A stretch of 64,000 nucleotides of DNA from Acidobacteriota bacterium (lineage in GTDB: Bacteria; Actinomycetota; Acidimicrobiia; Acidimicrobiales; Microtrichaceae). Position numbers and translations under genes: made by a program. The stretch is from assembly GCA_003577145.1 (NCBI GenBank), contig QEUP01000002.1, positions 62,001 through 126,000 on the forward strand, in the 5' to 3' direction. Positions 1-9,159 of this stretch are shown here, piece by piece. Numbering within the stretch: position 1 is the stretch's first letter; each line of letters opens with the position of its first letter. Under the pieces are notes generated by a model. It made no database searches. It was not told the origin of the DNA and saw only the letters and a program-made list of their open reading frames with translations.

Positions 1-78
1 GTCTCCTGAGCTCCGGGTCAGGGCGGGACATTACCCGACTGCGCTCACACGTGACGTCTGCACCTCACCGACGGGTGT

Positions 79-1062
79 TCAGCCGTGCTGCCAGATGCGG
101 TGCTGGAGCTTGCGCTGTCCCTCGAGCCCGATCTGATCGAGGGCGGCGATCTCGGGGCCGTCGAGCTGCCAGCCGAGTGCACCGGCGTTCTCGGTTGCCT
201 GCTCGGCGTTCTTGGCACCTGGTATAGGCACCGCGCCCTTGGCGATGATCCAGTTGAGTGCCACCTGCGAGGGTGTGCGGCCGTGCTCCTCGCCTATGCG
301 TTGCAGTTCACCCACGATCCGATCCACCTGCTCCATGGGGTGCCCGGAGAAGTTGCGTTTGCCGGGCGGCGGGTTGGAGACCGAGTACTTGCCCGTCAAC
401 CGGCCCTGTCCGATCGGCGAATAGGCGAGGGGGACGACTCCCAGCCGGCGGCAGGCCGCTAGCAGGCCGGTCGACTCCGGTCGGCGCCGCAGCAGCGAGT
501 ACTCGATCTGGTTCGACGCGAGCGCCATCCCTCGGGCGGCAAGCTCCGAGTGAATGGCCCCCATCTCCCGATTCGAGTAGTTGGAGACGCCAGCAGCTCG
601 GATGAGCCCCTCCTGGTGAGCCGCGGCGAGCGCGTCGGCCATGGCGGCGTGAGAGCGCAGGCTGATGGGGCCGTGGATCTGGTAGAGGTCGATCGTCTCG
701 ACTCCCAGCCGGTCCCGTGACGCTCTGGCAGCGGACAGCAGGGCTGTCCTCACGTTGAGCTTCCATGGCGAAGGCATGAACTTGGTGGCGATCACGAGCT
801 GGTGGCGTCGCGTGGGATCCTCGGCTATGAGCCGGCCGATGATCCGCTCGCTGCGGCCGCCGCCGTAGACCTCTGCGGTGTCGAAGAGGCTTATTCCGGC
901 GTCGAGGGACACCTCCCACGCGTCCCTGATGGTGTCCTCGGTGAAATCGGCGTCGTAGCCGCCCATGCCCCACGTGGCCTTGTCCCCCCATGCCCAGGTA
1001 CCCACACCCAACCGGATGCTGGGCGTGGGGCAGCCGGCGAAGGTGATCTGGTCCTCGCTCAT
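79..1062 (-). CDS. aldo/keto reductase
   Basis: A 327-residue NAD(P)H-dependent oxidoreductase of the aldo/keto reductase superfamily, expected to reduce aldehydes or ketones in the cytoplasm. The family's catalytic tetrad is readable: Asp and Tyr in FDTAEVYG, Lys in IATKFMP and His in LYQIHGP. The C-terminal part carries the cofactor-binding segments ending in VPIPGAKNAEQ, a typical AKR phosphate-binding stretch. I chose the ATG at 1062 (MSEDQITF); a GTG six bases upstream is also possible. It is divergent from the aldehyde dehydrogenase at 1188. The substrate cannot be read from the sequence. Confidence 0.93.
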   Translation of the reverse strand: MSEDQITFAGCPTPSIRLGVGTWAWGDKATWGMGGYDADFTEDTIRDAWEVSLDAGISLFDTAEVYGGGRSERIIGRLIAEDPTRRHQLVIATKFMPSPWKLNVRTALLSAARASRDRLGVETIDLYQIHGPISLRSHAAMADALAAAHQEGLIRAAGVSNYSNREMGAIHSELAARGMALASNQIEYSLLRRRPESTGLLAACRRLGVVPLAYSPIGQGRLTGKYSVSNPPPGKRNFSGHPMEQVDRIVGELQRIGEEHGRTPSQVALNWIIAKGAVPIPGAKNAEQATENAGALGWQLDGPEIAALDQIGLEGQRKLQHRIWQHG

Positions 1063-1149
1063 GGGCACTCGACGCTACTACCCCCGATTTGGGATCGTTG
1101 GAGCGCGCCAGGCGAGGCCTTTCGATCCCGGAGCCTGTACTTTCGGGAC

Positions 1150-1172
1150 CGACGAGACCGACGAGACCGACA
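1150..1172. repeat. short tandem repeat, 9-bp unit GACGAGACC
   Basis: Just upstream of the aldehyde dehydrogenase ribosome binding site the 9-mer GACGAGACC is repeated in tandem (about two and a half copies). The same 9-mer appears in tandem inside the small ORF at 12698-12856, where it encodes a Asp-Glu-Thr run. Confidence 0.6.
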
Positions 1173-1187
1173 ACCGCGGAGGATGCC

Positions 1188-2801
1188 ATGTCCACTCAGC
1201 CAGATGTCGCTTGGCAGCAGTCCCGGGCGGATTCCGAGCCGATGCTTTCCGAACGTATCGATCCCGCCATGCTGGAGCGGCTGGCGAGCCGGGTCACGCT
1301 GGCCGATCCGGACCGCGCTGGCACCACTGTGCACACGCCGCTGACCGACGCGGTGATCGGCCGTGTTCCCGACGGGCAGCCCGATGACGTCATCGAGGCG
1401 GTACGGCGCGCCCGCGCGGCGCAGCAGGACTGGGCGCAGCGCAGCTTCGGTGACCGGGGAGCGGTCCTGGTGCGCTTCCATGACCTCGTGCTCGAGCGCC
1501 AGGACGAGGTGCTCGACTTGATCCAGCTCGAGTCGGGCAAGGCCCGGGCGCACGCATTCGAGGAGGTAGCAGACGCGGCGATCGTGGCGCGCTACTACGC
1601 GCACCACTCCGAGAAGCACCTCCGTCCTCGACGGCGCCAGGGTGCGCTCCCGCTGCTCACGACCACCACCGAATATCGCCACCCCAAGGGTGTGGTCGGC
1701 TTCATCGCGCCTTGGAACTACCCACTGAGCATGTCGATCACCGACGCTCTCCCGGCGCTGATGGCCGGCAACGGAGTGGTGCTCAAGCCTGATGCCATGA
1801 CCCCCTTCACCGCCCTGTGGGCCGTCGAGCTGTTGACCGAGGCGGGGCTACCCCGGGAGCTGTTCGGCGTGGTGAGCGGTCGCGGCACGGTCATCGGCAC
1901 ACCGATGATCGAGAACGTCGATTTCATCTGCTTCACCGGGAGCACCCGCACGGGTCGCATCATCGGCAGTCAGGCGGGTGAGCAGCTGATCGCCTGCTCG
2001 TTGGAGCTGGGCGGAAAGAACCCCATGATCGTCCTCGACGACGCAGATCTCGACGCGGCTGCTGACGGAGCGGTTCGCGGCTGCTTCGCCAGCGCCGGCC
2101 AGCTCTGCATCTCGATCGAGCGGCTCTTCGTCCAAGCCGGTGCCTTCGACGGTTTCGTCGAGCGCTTCGTCGAGCGGGTGGGACGCATACGGCTGGGTGC
2201 AGGCCTCGACTGGGAGGCTGACATGGGCTCGCTCGTGTCAGCCGAGCAGTTCGCCACCGTCTCCAAGCACGTCGACGATGCGATGGACAAAGGAGCCACA
2301 GTCCTGGCGGGCGGTAGGGCCCGGCCCGATGTCGGCCCCCACTTCTACGAGCCCACCGTGCTCGCCGGCGTCACCGAGGACATGACCGTCTACCGCGAGG
2401 AGACATTCGGACCGGTGGTGTCGGTGTACGGCTTCGAGGACATCGATGAGGTGATCGGTCGCGCCAACGCCAGCCCTTACGGGCTCAACGGCAGCATCTG
2501 GACCGGCAACACCGCGCGGGGCCGTGAGATTGCGACCAGGCTCCAGGTCGGAACCGTGAACGTCAACGAGGCATATGCCGCTTCGTATGCCTCGGTCGAC
2601 GCTCCCATGGGCGGCTTCAAGGACTCGGGCCTCGGCCGCCGCCACGGCGCCGAGGGCATACGCAAGTACACCGAGCCCCAGACGGTGTCGGTGCAGCGCC
2701 TCATGCCCATCGCCGCTCCGGACGGTCTGGGCGAGCGGCGCTACGCCTCGGTCATGACCAAGGCACTCGGCGTCTTGCGTCGCCTCCCCGGCGTTCGCTG
2801 A
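1188..2801 (+). CDS. aldehyde dehydrogenase, succinate-semialdehyde dehydrogenase-like
   Basis: A 537-residue NAD(P)+-dependent aldehyde dehydrogenase. It has the FIAPWNYP cofactor/substrate motif, the FTGSTRTG nucleotide-binding loop, the general-base Glu in LELGGKNP and the nucleophile Cys in SAGQLCIS. Length and overall character resemble actinobacterial NADP-dependent succinic-semialdehyde dehydrogenases (GabD2 type), but the substrate is inference. The ATG at 1188 follows a CGGAGG ribosome binding site; the longer in-frame ORF upstream is low-complexity sequence. It could work with the aminotransferases and polyamine transporters further along, although it is not in an operon with them. 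A dispersed palindrome lies 22 bp past the stop. Confidence 0.9.
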   Translation: MSTQPDVAWQQSRADSEPMLSERIDPAMLERLASRVTLADPDRAGTTVHTPLTDAVIGRVPDGQPDDVIEAVRRARAAQQDWAQRSFGDRGAVLVRFHDLVLERQDEVLDLIQLESGKARAHAFEEVADAAIVARYYAHHSEKHLRPRRRQGALPLLTTTTEYRHPKGVVGFIAPWNYPLSMSITDALPALMAGNGVVLKPDAMTPFTALWAVELLTEAGLPRELFGVVSGRGTVIGTPMIENVDFICFTGSTRTGRIIGSQAGEQLIACSLELGGKNPMIVLDDADLDAAADGAVRGCFASAGQLCISIERLFVQAGAFDGFVERFVERVGRIRLGAGLDWEADMGSLVSAEQFATVSKHVDDAMDKGATVLAGGRARPDVGPHFYEPTVLAGVTEDMTVYREETFGPVVSVYGFEDIDEVIGRANASPYGLNGSIWTGNTARGREIATRLQVGTVNVNEAYAASYASVDAPMGGFKDSGLGRRHGAEGIRKYTEPQTVSVQRLMPIAAPDGLGERRYASVMTKALGVLRRLPGVR

Positions 2802-2822
2802 GCACCTGAGTCAACTGGATTT

Positions 2823-2862
2823 GTGAACCGAAATGGCCCCTATAGGGGCCATTTGCGTTCAC
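2823..2862. repeat. dispersed palindrome, copy 1
   Basis: GTGAAC ... GGCCCCTATAGGGGCC ... GTTCAC. In this copy the inner flanks are also nearly symmetric (AAATGG/CCATTT). It lies between convergent genes, and its right arm contains the TGA stop of the alpha/beta hydrolase at 2859. It may act as a bidirectional hairpin terminator. Confidence 0.9.
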
Positions 2863-3725
2863 AGAACCTGCTTGATGAGGTCCAAGGCGTCGCAGGACGC
2901 GTCGAGGGTGGCGAGGTGACCGTCCCCGGGGCGGAAGTGGAGTGTGCCGTTCTTCGCCAGTCCAGCCATGTGCTCGCCGTGCTCGAGCGGCACGAAGAAG
3001 TCCGCGTCGCCGTGCCAGAAGAACAGGGGCACTTCGATGTCGGCGATGTCGAAACCCCAGTCGCGGGTGAACAGCACCGCGTCGTACACCAGGCCCTTCA
3101 ACTGGTGGTGCGCGGCGTTGAGGAGGTCATCCATGAACATGGCGCGCATCTCGGGCCGGGCGAGCATCTCGCGATCCGACCGCGGTCCGAACCTGACGTA
3201 GAGGTCGAACACCGGATGTGCGAGCGGCGCCAAGATGTTGCGCACGGTACAGCTGAAGGCTCGAGCCATCGGCTCACGCACGAGGGTCAGGGCCGGCCCG
3301 AATGGCTTGGCGAACCTCACTATCCCACCTGCCGGCGCGTCGGCCCCTTGGCTGGGTGCGACACCCCCGAGGATGGCCGCGGCCACCACCTGATCGGGGA
3401 GAGCGGCGGCGCAGGCGAGGGCGTAGGGCCCACCGCCGGAGAGCCCGATCACCCCGAAGCGGTCGATCCCGAGCGACTTGCACACGTTCGCGACATCCTC
3501 GGCCCAGTCGATGAGGTGTCGGTAGTGGTGGGGAGTGGACCAGCCGATGCCGGGTCGCTCCACACCGATGATCCGCACGCCGATCGACTCGGCGTGCTCC
3601 ACTGCCGCGGGCGGGACCTGCCGCCGGGCCCCGGGCGTTCCGTGGAACCAGAGCACCGCCAGGTCGGATTCGTCGCCGAAGTCGGCGATCCCGATCTGGC
3701 GACCGTCTGGTACTACGACGGCCAT
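2859..3725 (-). CDS. alpha/beta hydrolase
   Basis: A 288-residue alpha/beta-hydrolase-fold enzyme. The oxyanion region is WFHGTPGARR, the nucleophile elbow is GLSGGG, the acid is in WHGDADFFVP and the catalytic His is in GDGHLA. No signal peptide is seen, so it is probably cytoplasmic. I chose the ATG at 3725 (MAVVVPDG); the open frame extends upstream but that part has no fold-like character. The stop codon falls inside a dispersed palindrome. The substrate is unknown (ester or epoxide hydrolases share this fold). Confidence 0.88.
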   Translation of the reverse strand: MAVVVPDGRQIGIADFGDESDLAVLWFHGTPGARRQVPPAAVEHAESIGVRIIGVERPGIGWSTPHHYRHLIDWAEDVANVCKSLGIDRFGVIGLSGGGPYALACAAALPDQVVAAAILGGVAPSQGADAPAGGIVRFAKPFGPALTLVREPMARAFSCTVRNILAPLAHPVFDLYVRFGPRSDREMLARPEMRAMFMDDLLNAAHHQLKGLVYDAVLFTRDWGFDIADIEVPLFFWHGDADFFVPLEHGEHMAGLAKNGTLHFRPGDGHLATLDASCDALDLIKQVL

Positions 3726-3966
3726 CTCACGTAAGGGGGGCTTGGGGGGCTCCACGAGCTGACATGGTAGGTAGAAGCGTCCGCCTGGTGCAGATCGGGC
3801 GGCCGGCCGGGCCCACGGTACCCACCCGGAACGCACCCACGCGCCTGGCCTGCCGCACCCCCCGGTGCTCTGTGGATTCCCGACGCGAGGAGTTTCCGGC
3901 ATTCGAACGGTCTATCGTGGTCACGGACGAGCGGAGCGCGACCGGGGAACGACACAGGAGCACGAC
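3726..3966. promoter_or_regulatory. divergent intergenic region
   Basis: A 241-bp gap between the divergent alpha/beta hydrolase and the Asp-rich gene. It must hold both promoters. I see a good ribosome binding site (AGGAG, 3956-3960) for the plus-strand gene but no convincing operator. Confidence 0.4.
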
Positions 3967-4404
3967 ATGAGCGATTTCGATTCCTTCGACATCGATGGCG
4001 ACGGAACGGCAGAGACAGCTTCTGCCGATCTCGACGGCGATGGGGACTACGACTTCACGGGCGTCGATCTCGACAACGATGCCGGCCGCGACGTGGCCTT
4101 CGCCGACCTCGACGGCGACGGCTACGGCGAGGTCCAGTTGCGCGATGACGACGGGGATGCCCTAGCCGACTATGTCGGCATCGACGAGGACGGTGACGGC
4201 GTCGACGACGTGTACTCCCAGGATGCCGACGGTGACGGCGTCTTCGAGGCGATGATGGTCGATGCCGATTCCTCAGAGGCTCCGTCGGCGCCGTTTGACT
4301 CCTCCGGCGCGGAGGAATCGGTGTCGATCGACGCCGAGGCGCAGACCTTCCCACTCGGCCCTTCCGGTACCGGCCAGGGCGGCCCGTTCGAAACCGGCGA
4401 ATAG
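3967..4404 (+). CDS. Asp-rich DxDGDG-repeat protein (paralogue 1)
   Basis: A 145-residue, very acidic protein built from repeated calcium-loop-like motifs (DIDGDGT, DLDGDGDYD, DLDGDGYGE, DEDGDGVDD, DADGDGVFE). Such loops resemble EF-hand or thrombospondin-type-3 calcium-binding loops. There is no signal peptide, membrane segment or anchoring motif, so export is not evident. The start ATG at 3967 has AGGAG six bases upstream. Residues 45-80 closely match the protein at 29549 (both contain ADLDGDGYGEV and GDGVDDVYSQD), so the two are paralogues. The C-terminal third is Ser/Gly-rich and not repeated. Function unknown; calcium binding is an inference from the motif. Confidence 0.85.
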   Translation: MSDFDSFDIDGDGTAETASADLDGDGDYDFTGVDLDNDAGRDVAFADLDGDGYGEVQLRDDDGDALADYVGIDEDGDGVDDVYSQDADGDGVFEAMMVDADSSEAPSAPFDSSGAEESVSIDAEAQTFPLGPSGTGQGGPFETGE

Positions 4405-4497
4405 CAGCCGGGCAGCGTCGCAAGCCCCAACCCGTCGGGCCAACCGCCTTCATCTCCCGCCCACCCCTGCCCCTGGGCCTGAGCCGGGCGAGCGCTC

Positions 4498-5727
4498 TCA
4501 GATCGGGAGGTCACCGGTGGCGCGGCGGGTACTTCCTTCGTCGGTGTAGGCGGCGATGGTGCGCTGCGCGATCCGCATCTGGTGGATCTCGTCGGCGCCG
4601 TCGGCAAAGCGTGCCCAGCGGGCGTGCTGGTACATGTGGGCAAGGGGGGTATCGGTGGAGTAGCCGAGCGCCCCGTGCACCTGGATGGAGCGGTCGATGA
4701 TGCGGTTCAAAGCGTTGGCGACGAAGTGCTTGGCCATCGACACCTCGGACTTGAAGTCGAGGCCTCGGTCGATGCGGTACGCCGCGTGCAACACCATGAG
4801 CTTCGCCTGGTAGAGCTCCATGGTCGAGTCGGCGATCATCCACTGCACGCCCTGCTTCTCGGCCAGCAGAGAACCGTGCGAGAAGCGGTCGAGTGACCGG
4901 TCGACCATCATGTCCAGGGCAGTCTCGGCCTGGGCAATCCAGCGCATGCAGTGAGCCAGGCGGGCGGGACCGAGGCGGTACTGGCCCAGCATGTGACCCT
5001 GGCCGCGCCCGCCGAGCATCCGGTCAGCAGGGACTCGCAGGTCGGTGATGACGATCTCGGAGTGTCCCGTTCCGCCGTGCATGGTCTCGATCTCCCGGAC
5101 GCGCTCCCAGCCTTCCGAGGGGATGTCGACGATGAAGGCCGAGTTGGCGGCCTGGGGCAGGTCGGGGTCCTCCTCGGTGCGGGCGATGAGGATCGCGAAG
5201 CTGGCGCGGGCGGCGTTGGAGATGAACCACTTGTGGCCGTTGATCACCCACTCGTCGCCGTCCTGGTAGGCGTGGGTCCTTATGAGCGTGGGGTCGGAGC
5301 CGGCGACTTCGGGCTCGGTCATGGCGAAGCAGCTCATGAGGTGACCGTCGCAGAGCTTCTTGAGGTAGATCCGCTTCTGCTCGTCGGTTCCCCAGTGCAG
5401 CAACGTGTGCATGTTGCCCTCGTCAGGAGCCTGGCAGTTCATGACCCATGGGCCGTAGTACGACTTGGCGGCCTCGGCCTGGACCATGGCCATCTCGACG
5501 TGCCCGAGGCCCATGCCTCCCCATTCGGCCGGCATGTGCGGCAGCCAGAGGTGTGCCCCCTTTGCCTCGTCGCGCATCTCGAAGAGGATCTTCAGGTATT
5601 CGTCACGCTCGATGTCGTCGTCGTCGCCGATCTTCTCCTCGCCCGGCTTCACCACAGTGTCCACGAAGTCGCGGACGCGGAGCCGTAGTTCGTCGAGTTC
5701 GGGGCTGATGCTGAAGTCGATGGCCAT
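4498..5727 (-). CDS. acyl-CoA dehydrogenase
   Basis: A 409-residue FAD-dependent acyl-CoA dehydrogenase family protein, close to the family's usual length. It has the CFAMTEPEVAGSDP flavin-binding signature, INGHKWFISNA in the middle beta domain and VHGALGYSTDTPLAHMYQ in the C-terminal helical domain. It would introduce an alpha,beta double bond in an acyl-CoA and pass electrons to ETF. Catalytic Glu placement and the substrate cannot be settled by eye. It is convergent with the Asp-rich gene and divergent from the DUF3303-like gene. It may belong to the same catabolic network as the pair at 30170-32205. Confidence 0.93.
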   Translation of the reverse strand: MAIDFSISPELDELRLRVRDFVDTVVKPGEEKIGDDDDIERDEYLKILFEMRDEAKGAHLWLPHMPAEWGGMGLGHVEMAMVQAEAAKSYYGPWVMNCQAPDEGNMHTLLHWGTDEQKRIYLKKLCDGHLMSCFAMTEPEVAGSDPTLIRTHAYQDGDEWVINGHKWFISNAARASFAILIARTEEDPDLPQAANSAFIVDIPSEGWERVREIETMHGGTGHSEIVITDLRVPADRMLGGRGQGHMLGQYRLGPARLAHCMRWIAQAETALDMMVDRSLDRFSHGSLLAEKQGVQWMIADSTMELYQAKLMVLHAAYRIDRGLDFKSEVSMAKHFVANALNRIIDRSIQVHGALGYSTDTPLAHMYQHARWARFADGADEIHQMRIAQRTIAAYTDEGSTRRATGDLPI

Positions 5728-5836
5728 GGCCCTAGTCTTCTCAACGTTTTGCGATTAGTCGACTCGTATGCCCCGAGTCGCGGCGGGCACGAGCCGGTAG
5801 GCTCTCGGGCACTGCCAACCAACAGGGGGAATCGAG

Positions 5837-6148
5837 ATGGCGAAATACGTCGTGAGCTGGGAGCTGCGTCTGGGCGGCTCCGGTCAGGAGAACCACGAGA
5901 GCGGAAGGCGTCTGCTCGACACCTTCGGCAAGTGGCAGATGCCGGGTGACCAGGAGTTCCTTCAGTTCGTGGCCCGGGTCGACGGTCAGGGCGGCTACGC
6001 CGTCGTCGAGACCGACAACCCGGCCGGGCTGCAGGATGCGCCTACCAAGTTCAGTCCGTGGCTCCAGTTCGAGGTGCATCCGGTGGTCGACATCGCCGAC
6101 AACGTCGTCGCCGTAGCCGAAGGGGCCGAGTTCCGGGAGACGATCTGA
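5837..6148 (+). CDS. small DUF3303-like protein
   Basis: A 103-residue protein starting MAKYVVSWELR, with one alpha/beta ferredoxin-like domain (dimeric alpha-beta barrel type). It resembles DUF3303 proteins, which have KYxVxW near the N-terminus and GGYAVVETD in the middle. AGGGGGAA just upstream is a good ribosome binding site. No catalytic residues are recognisable. It stands alone between the acyl-CoA dehydrogenase and the kinase-like gene. Confidence 0.75.
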   Translation: MAKYVVSWELRLGGSGQENHESGRRLLDTFGKWQMPGDQEFLQFVARVDGQGGYAVVETDNPAGLQDAPTKFSPWLQFEVHPVVDIADNVVAVAEGAEFRETI

Positions 6149-6313
6149 CCGCTTGTCGGCCCAGGTCGTGACGCAGTGTCGTCTCCGGCCTGGGCCGGCG
6201 CGCCGGTGAACAAGGGGTCAGTGTTGCCAGGGCTACCTCAGCGGTCCTGAGGATTGGCCGCGGCCCGGCACGAGGCAGCCTCGTTTCGTGGTGAGGACCT
6301 CCTCCATGCCACG

Positions 6314-7402
6314 ATGTCGGCCGTGACGACGCTGATAGCCGAGTCCGCTCAGGTCACACCGGAGTGGCTGACCGAGGTCCTGGTTGGTTCAGGCGCGGTC
6401 CCCGCGGGTGCCTCTGTGGTGTCCTTTGATCCCACATCGGTCGGAACAGGGAAGCTGGGCGAGAACGTGCGGTTCGTGCTCGAGTGGCGCGATGCACCCG
6501 ACTCCGCGCCGGTGAGCGTGGTCGGCAAGTTCCCCTCGGCTGATCCGACCAGCCGGGCCGCCGGCGTGCTCACCGGCATCTATGCCCGTGAGGTCAACTT
6601 CTACCAGCAACTCGCGGACCGGGTGAAGATGCGAGTTCCCTACTGCCACTTCGCCGACCTCGACGTCACCACCGGCGAGTTCGCCCTGGTGTTCGAGGAC
6701 ATCACCCCGGCCCGTCAGGGCGACCAGGTCAGCGGCTGCAGCGTCGACGAGGCCGCTTTGGCCATGGAGCAACTCGCCTTGCTGCACTCCAGCGTGTGGG
6801 CGGACCCGGCTCTGGAGGGTCGCGACTGGCTCGCTCATCGCAACGCTGACGGGGGTCTCGCCCTCTCGAACCTCTACCAGAGCATGGTCGGCACGTTCAC
6901 CGAGCAATACGACGACCGGCTGAGCGACCGGGCTCGGGGAGCGGCGGAGCGCTTCGCTCCTCACGTCACGGACTGGCTCGGATCGGATCGTGAGCCCTGC
7001 ACCCTCCTGCACGGTGACTACCGGCTCGAGAACATGCTGTTCGGAGCCGGCCCCGGAGCGCCACCGCTCACGACCGTCGACTGGCAGACGCCGAGCATCG
7101 GCCCGGGCCCGAGCGACGCCGCCTACTTCCTTGGCGCGGGGCTCTCCATCGATGACCGGCGTGCTCACGAGCGTGATCTGCTCGAGATCTACCGCGGGGG
7201 CCTCGCGGCCGAGGGCGTGGACCTCGACGCGGACGAGTGCTGGGCCATCTACCGGGTGAACACCTTCACCGGGCTGCACATGGCCGTTGTCGCGTCAGTG
7301 CTAGTGGGCAGGGATCCTCGCAGCGACGAGATGTTCCTGGCGATGGCCGAGCGCCATGCCGCCCATGTCGACGACCTCGACGCCTTCGACTCCTTCGACT
7401 GA
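6314..7402 (+). CDS. phosphotransferase (APH-fold kinase-like)
   Basis: A 362-residue protein of the aminoglycoside-phosphotransferase/ecdysteroid-kinase-like superfamily. It has the catalytic loop LLHGDYRLENMLF and the metal-binding VDWQTPSIGPG, which replaces the DFG motif. The N-lobe has GTGKLGENVRF as a nucleotide loop and VVGKFP carrying the probable ATP-binding Lys. The ATG at 6314 (MSAVTTL) is preferred over an upstream TTG. In actinobacteria such proteins often sit near acyl-CoA catabolic genes; the substrate is unknown. Confidence 0.85.
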   Translation: MSAVTTLIAESAQVTPEWLTEVLVGSGAVPAGASVVSFDPTSVGTGKLGENVRFVLEWRDAPDSAPVSVVGKFPSADPTSRAAGVLTGIYAREVNFYQQLADRVKMRVPYCHFADLDVTTGEFALVFEDITPARQGDQVSGCSVDEAALAMEQLALLHSSVWADPALEGRDWLAHRNADGGLALSNLYQSMVGTFTEQYDDRLSDRARGAAERFAPHVTDWLGSDREPCTLLHGDYRLENMLFGAGPGAPPLTTVDWQTPSIGPGPSDAAYFLGAGLSIDDRRAHERDLLEIYRGGLAAEGVDLDADECWAIYRVNTFTGLHMAVVASVLVGRDPRSDEMFLAMAERHAAHVDDLDAFDSFD

Positions 7403-7418
7403 TCGCCTCTCGTTTTCT

Positions 7419-7458
7419 GTGAACGCAAAAGGCCCTCATAGGGGCCACGCGCGTTCAC
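7419..7458. repeat. dispersed palindrome, copy 2 (variant core)
   Basis: GTGAAC ... GGCCCTCATAGGGGCC ... GTTCAC. The core differs from the consensus GGCCCCTATAGGGGCC in the left half. It lies between convergent genes and contains the stop codon of the TorD-like gene (7455). On the minus strand the hairpin is followed by TTTT, so it can serve as the operon terminator. Confidence 0.9.
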
Positions 7459-8099
7459 AAAACGCGTGTGGTGAGGTGGATCTGCTCGGCGGTGACGAAG
7501 TCGTCGAGGAGCGCTGCTGCCGCCCCGTAGAGCGGCGGCGGGCGTAGGTCGCCCACCCGCTTCCGGATGATCGGAGCCCACTTCGTCAGGTGACGGTCGA
7601 GAACATCACCCTGGGCCCGGCGAAACGTCGACGCAGCGTCGCCAGTCGCCTCGGACTCCATGTAGGCGAGGTAGCAGAGGAACTCCAGTACCGCCGGAAC
7701 GGCGTCCGGCAGATCTCGCAACTCGGCGTCTGCTGTGCTCAGGCCGAAGTGGCGGTAGTACCGCAGCAGTTCCTCCATCACCTGACGCCGGTCGCCGGCG
7801 AGGACGCCGCCGTACAGCGGGCAGGGGGTGGCGCCGAGGGGGACGTCGAACACCCGTGTGAACTCCGGGCCGAGAGCCGCCACGTCGCTGCCGGTGAGGG
7901 CGGCGCCGTCGAAGGCAAGTGGGTAGGGAAGTGCAGCCGTCAGCGCCGTCAGCTCCGCCGCGAGGGACCCTGTCGTGTAGGCCCGCGTCAACTCGGGCGA
8001 GGGGTAGGTGAGGACCTCGGCGAGGCGGCCGTAGAGCGCCGACCGCGTGCCGGCGGCCGACTGGTGGGTGCGGGGGTCGACTGTCGTGCCCACGCCCAT
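7455..8099 (-). CDS. TorD/DmsD/NarJ-like molybdoenzyme chaperone (delta subunit)
   Basis: A 214-residue, all-helical chaperone of the TorD/NarJ superfamily, the last gene of the molybdoenzyme operon. The family landmarks ALYGRLAEVLTYPSPEL, PLYGGVLAGDRRQVMEEL and YYRHFGL are present. These proteins bind the apo alpha subunit and help insert the molybdenum cofactor before assembly. The ATG start lies four bases beyond the beta-subunit stop. In ethylbenzene and dimethyl sulfide dehydrogenase operons an equivalent delta gene is also present. The stop codon is within a dispersed palindrome. Confidence 0.9.
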   Translation of the reverse strand: MGVGTTVDPRTHQSAAGTRSALYGRLAEVLTYPSPELTRAYTTGSLAAELTALTAALPYPLAFDGAALTGSDVAALGPEFTRVFDVPLGATPCPLYGGVLAGDRRQVMEELLRYYRHFGLSTADAELRDLPDAVPAVLEFLCYLAYMESEATGDAASTFRRAQGDVLDRHLTKWAPIIRKRVGDLRPPPLYGAAAALLDDFVTAEQIHLTTRVL

Positions 8100-8103
8100 C
8101 GCG

Positions 8104-9150
8104 CTATTGCCGCCGCGGTGTCGGGAGCTCGCCCGGGTCCTCGGTGTAGGGGCCCAGCAGTTCTTGCCAGTTGCGGGAGATGAGCAGGTCCATCAGCTCG
8201 GATTGGCCGCCGCCCGCCACCTTCTCCCGCTCGGCCTCTATGGTGGCCAAGGCGTGGTCGACGCCGGGTCCGAACCACTTGCGGAGGTCTTTCAGCGGGA
8301 TGCGGGACGCCTCTTCGTCGAACTCGCCGTTCTCGTCGAAGGCGGTGGGCATCGTCGGCGGGATGTAGAAGACGTTCGGTTCGACCTCGAAGTCGGGGCG
8401 CAGCGGAAGCGCCACCTTCCACTTCTTCACGAGCTTGTGGATGTGGCTGTCGGGATCGTCGAGGTGGCCGACGTGGCGGACCCGCCCGGGGCACTGTCGC
8501 ACACATGCCGGCGCCACTCCCGCTTCGAGGCGCGGGTAGCAGGAGATGCACTTCTGCGCGATGGCCCGCTGCTCGTTGAAGTAGATGCGTTTGTAGGGGC
8601 AGGCCTCGAGGCAGAAGCGGTAGCCGTGGCAACGCTCCTCGTCGACGAGGATGATGCCGTCCTCCTCACGCCGATAGATCGAATCCCGCGGGCAAGCCTC
8701 GAGGCACGCAGGCTTGGTGCAGTTCATGCAGAGCAGCGGGAGGTAGAAGAAGTACGAGTTCGGGTAGGTGCCCCCTCCGACATCCTCGTCCCAGTTCGGT
8801 CCCCACCTCGGCGCCGAGCCGTCGTGCTCGCGGGGACGCAGATACGAGCTCTCCGAGGAGGGGGAGAAAGCCTCGTCGTAGTCGAAGTCCCAGGCTTCTC
8901 CCCAGTCTGCCCTTCCGGGGAGCCGGCCTGGGACCGGCTCGCCGTCCCGGTAGCCGCCGCCCAGCTCGAAGGCGTCGCGGGGAGTGCCCCGTCCGGGCAT
9001 GGTGTTGACGATGTTCCACCACATCGCCTCCATACCGGTGCCTCGAGTCCACTGCGTCTTGCACGCCACCGTGCAGGTCTGACAGCCGAGGCACTTGTTG
9101 AGGTCGAACACCATCGCGAACTGGTGCTGAGGGGACTGGGTGCTGGCCAC
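8104..9150 (-). CDS. molybdoenzyme iron-sulfur beta subunit
   Basis: A 348-residue electron-transfer subunit with four ferredoxin-type cysteine clusters: CLGCQTCTVAC near residue 20, then CMNCTKPACLEACP, CHGYRFCLEACPYK and CISCYPRL...CVRQCPGR. In the third cluster Tyr replaces the second Cys, as in NarH and EbdB/DdhB types, which predicts three [4Fe-4S] and one [3Fe-4S] cluster. It would pass electrons between the molybdenum subunit and the heme-b gamma subunit. GTG start at 9150 with GGGAG upstream; nine bases follow the gamma stop. No signal peptide. Confidence 0.95.
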   Translation of the reverse strand: MASTQSPQHQFAMVFDLNKCLGCQTCTVACKTQWTRGTGMEAMWWNIVNTMPGRGTPRDAFELGGGYRDGEPVPGRLPGRADWGEAWDFDYDEAFSPSSESSYLRPREHDGSAPRWGPNWDEDVGGGTYPNSYFFYLPLLCMNCTKPACLEACPRDSIYRREEDGIILVDEERCHGYRFCLEACPYKRIYFNEQRAIAQKCISCYPRLEAGVAPACVRQCPGRVRHVGHLDDPDSHIHKLVKKWKVALPLRPDFEVEPNVFYIPPTMPTAFDENGEFDEEASRIPLKDLRKWFGPGVDHALATIEAEREKVAGGGQSELMDLLISRNWQELLGPYTEDPGELPTPRRQ

Positions 9151-9159
9151 GTCTGCTCC

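Noticed and set aside
3967-4404. Asp-rich proteins as RTX toxins or adhesins
   Set aside because: The GGxGxDxxx nonapeptide is absent, and there is no type I secretion signal or large size. The loops are EF-hand/TSP3-like instead.
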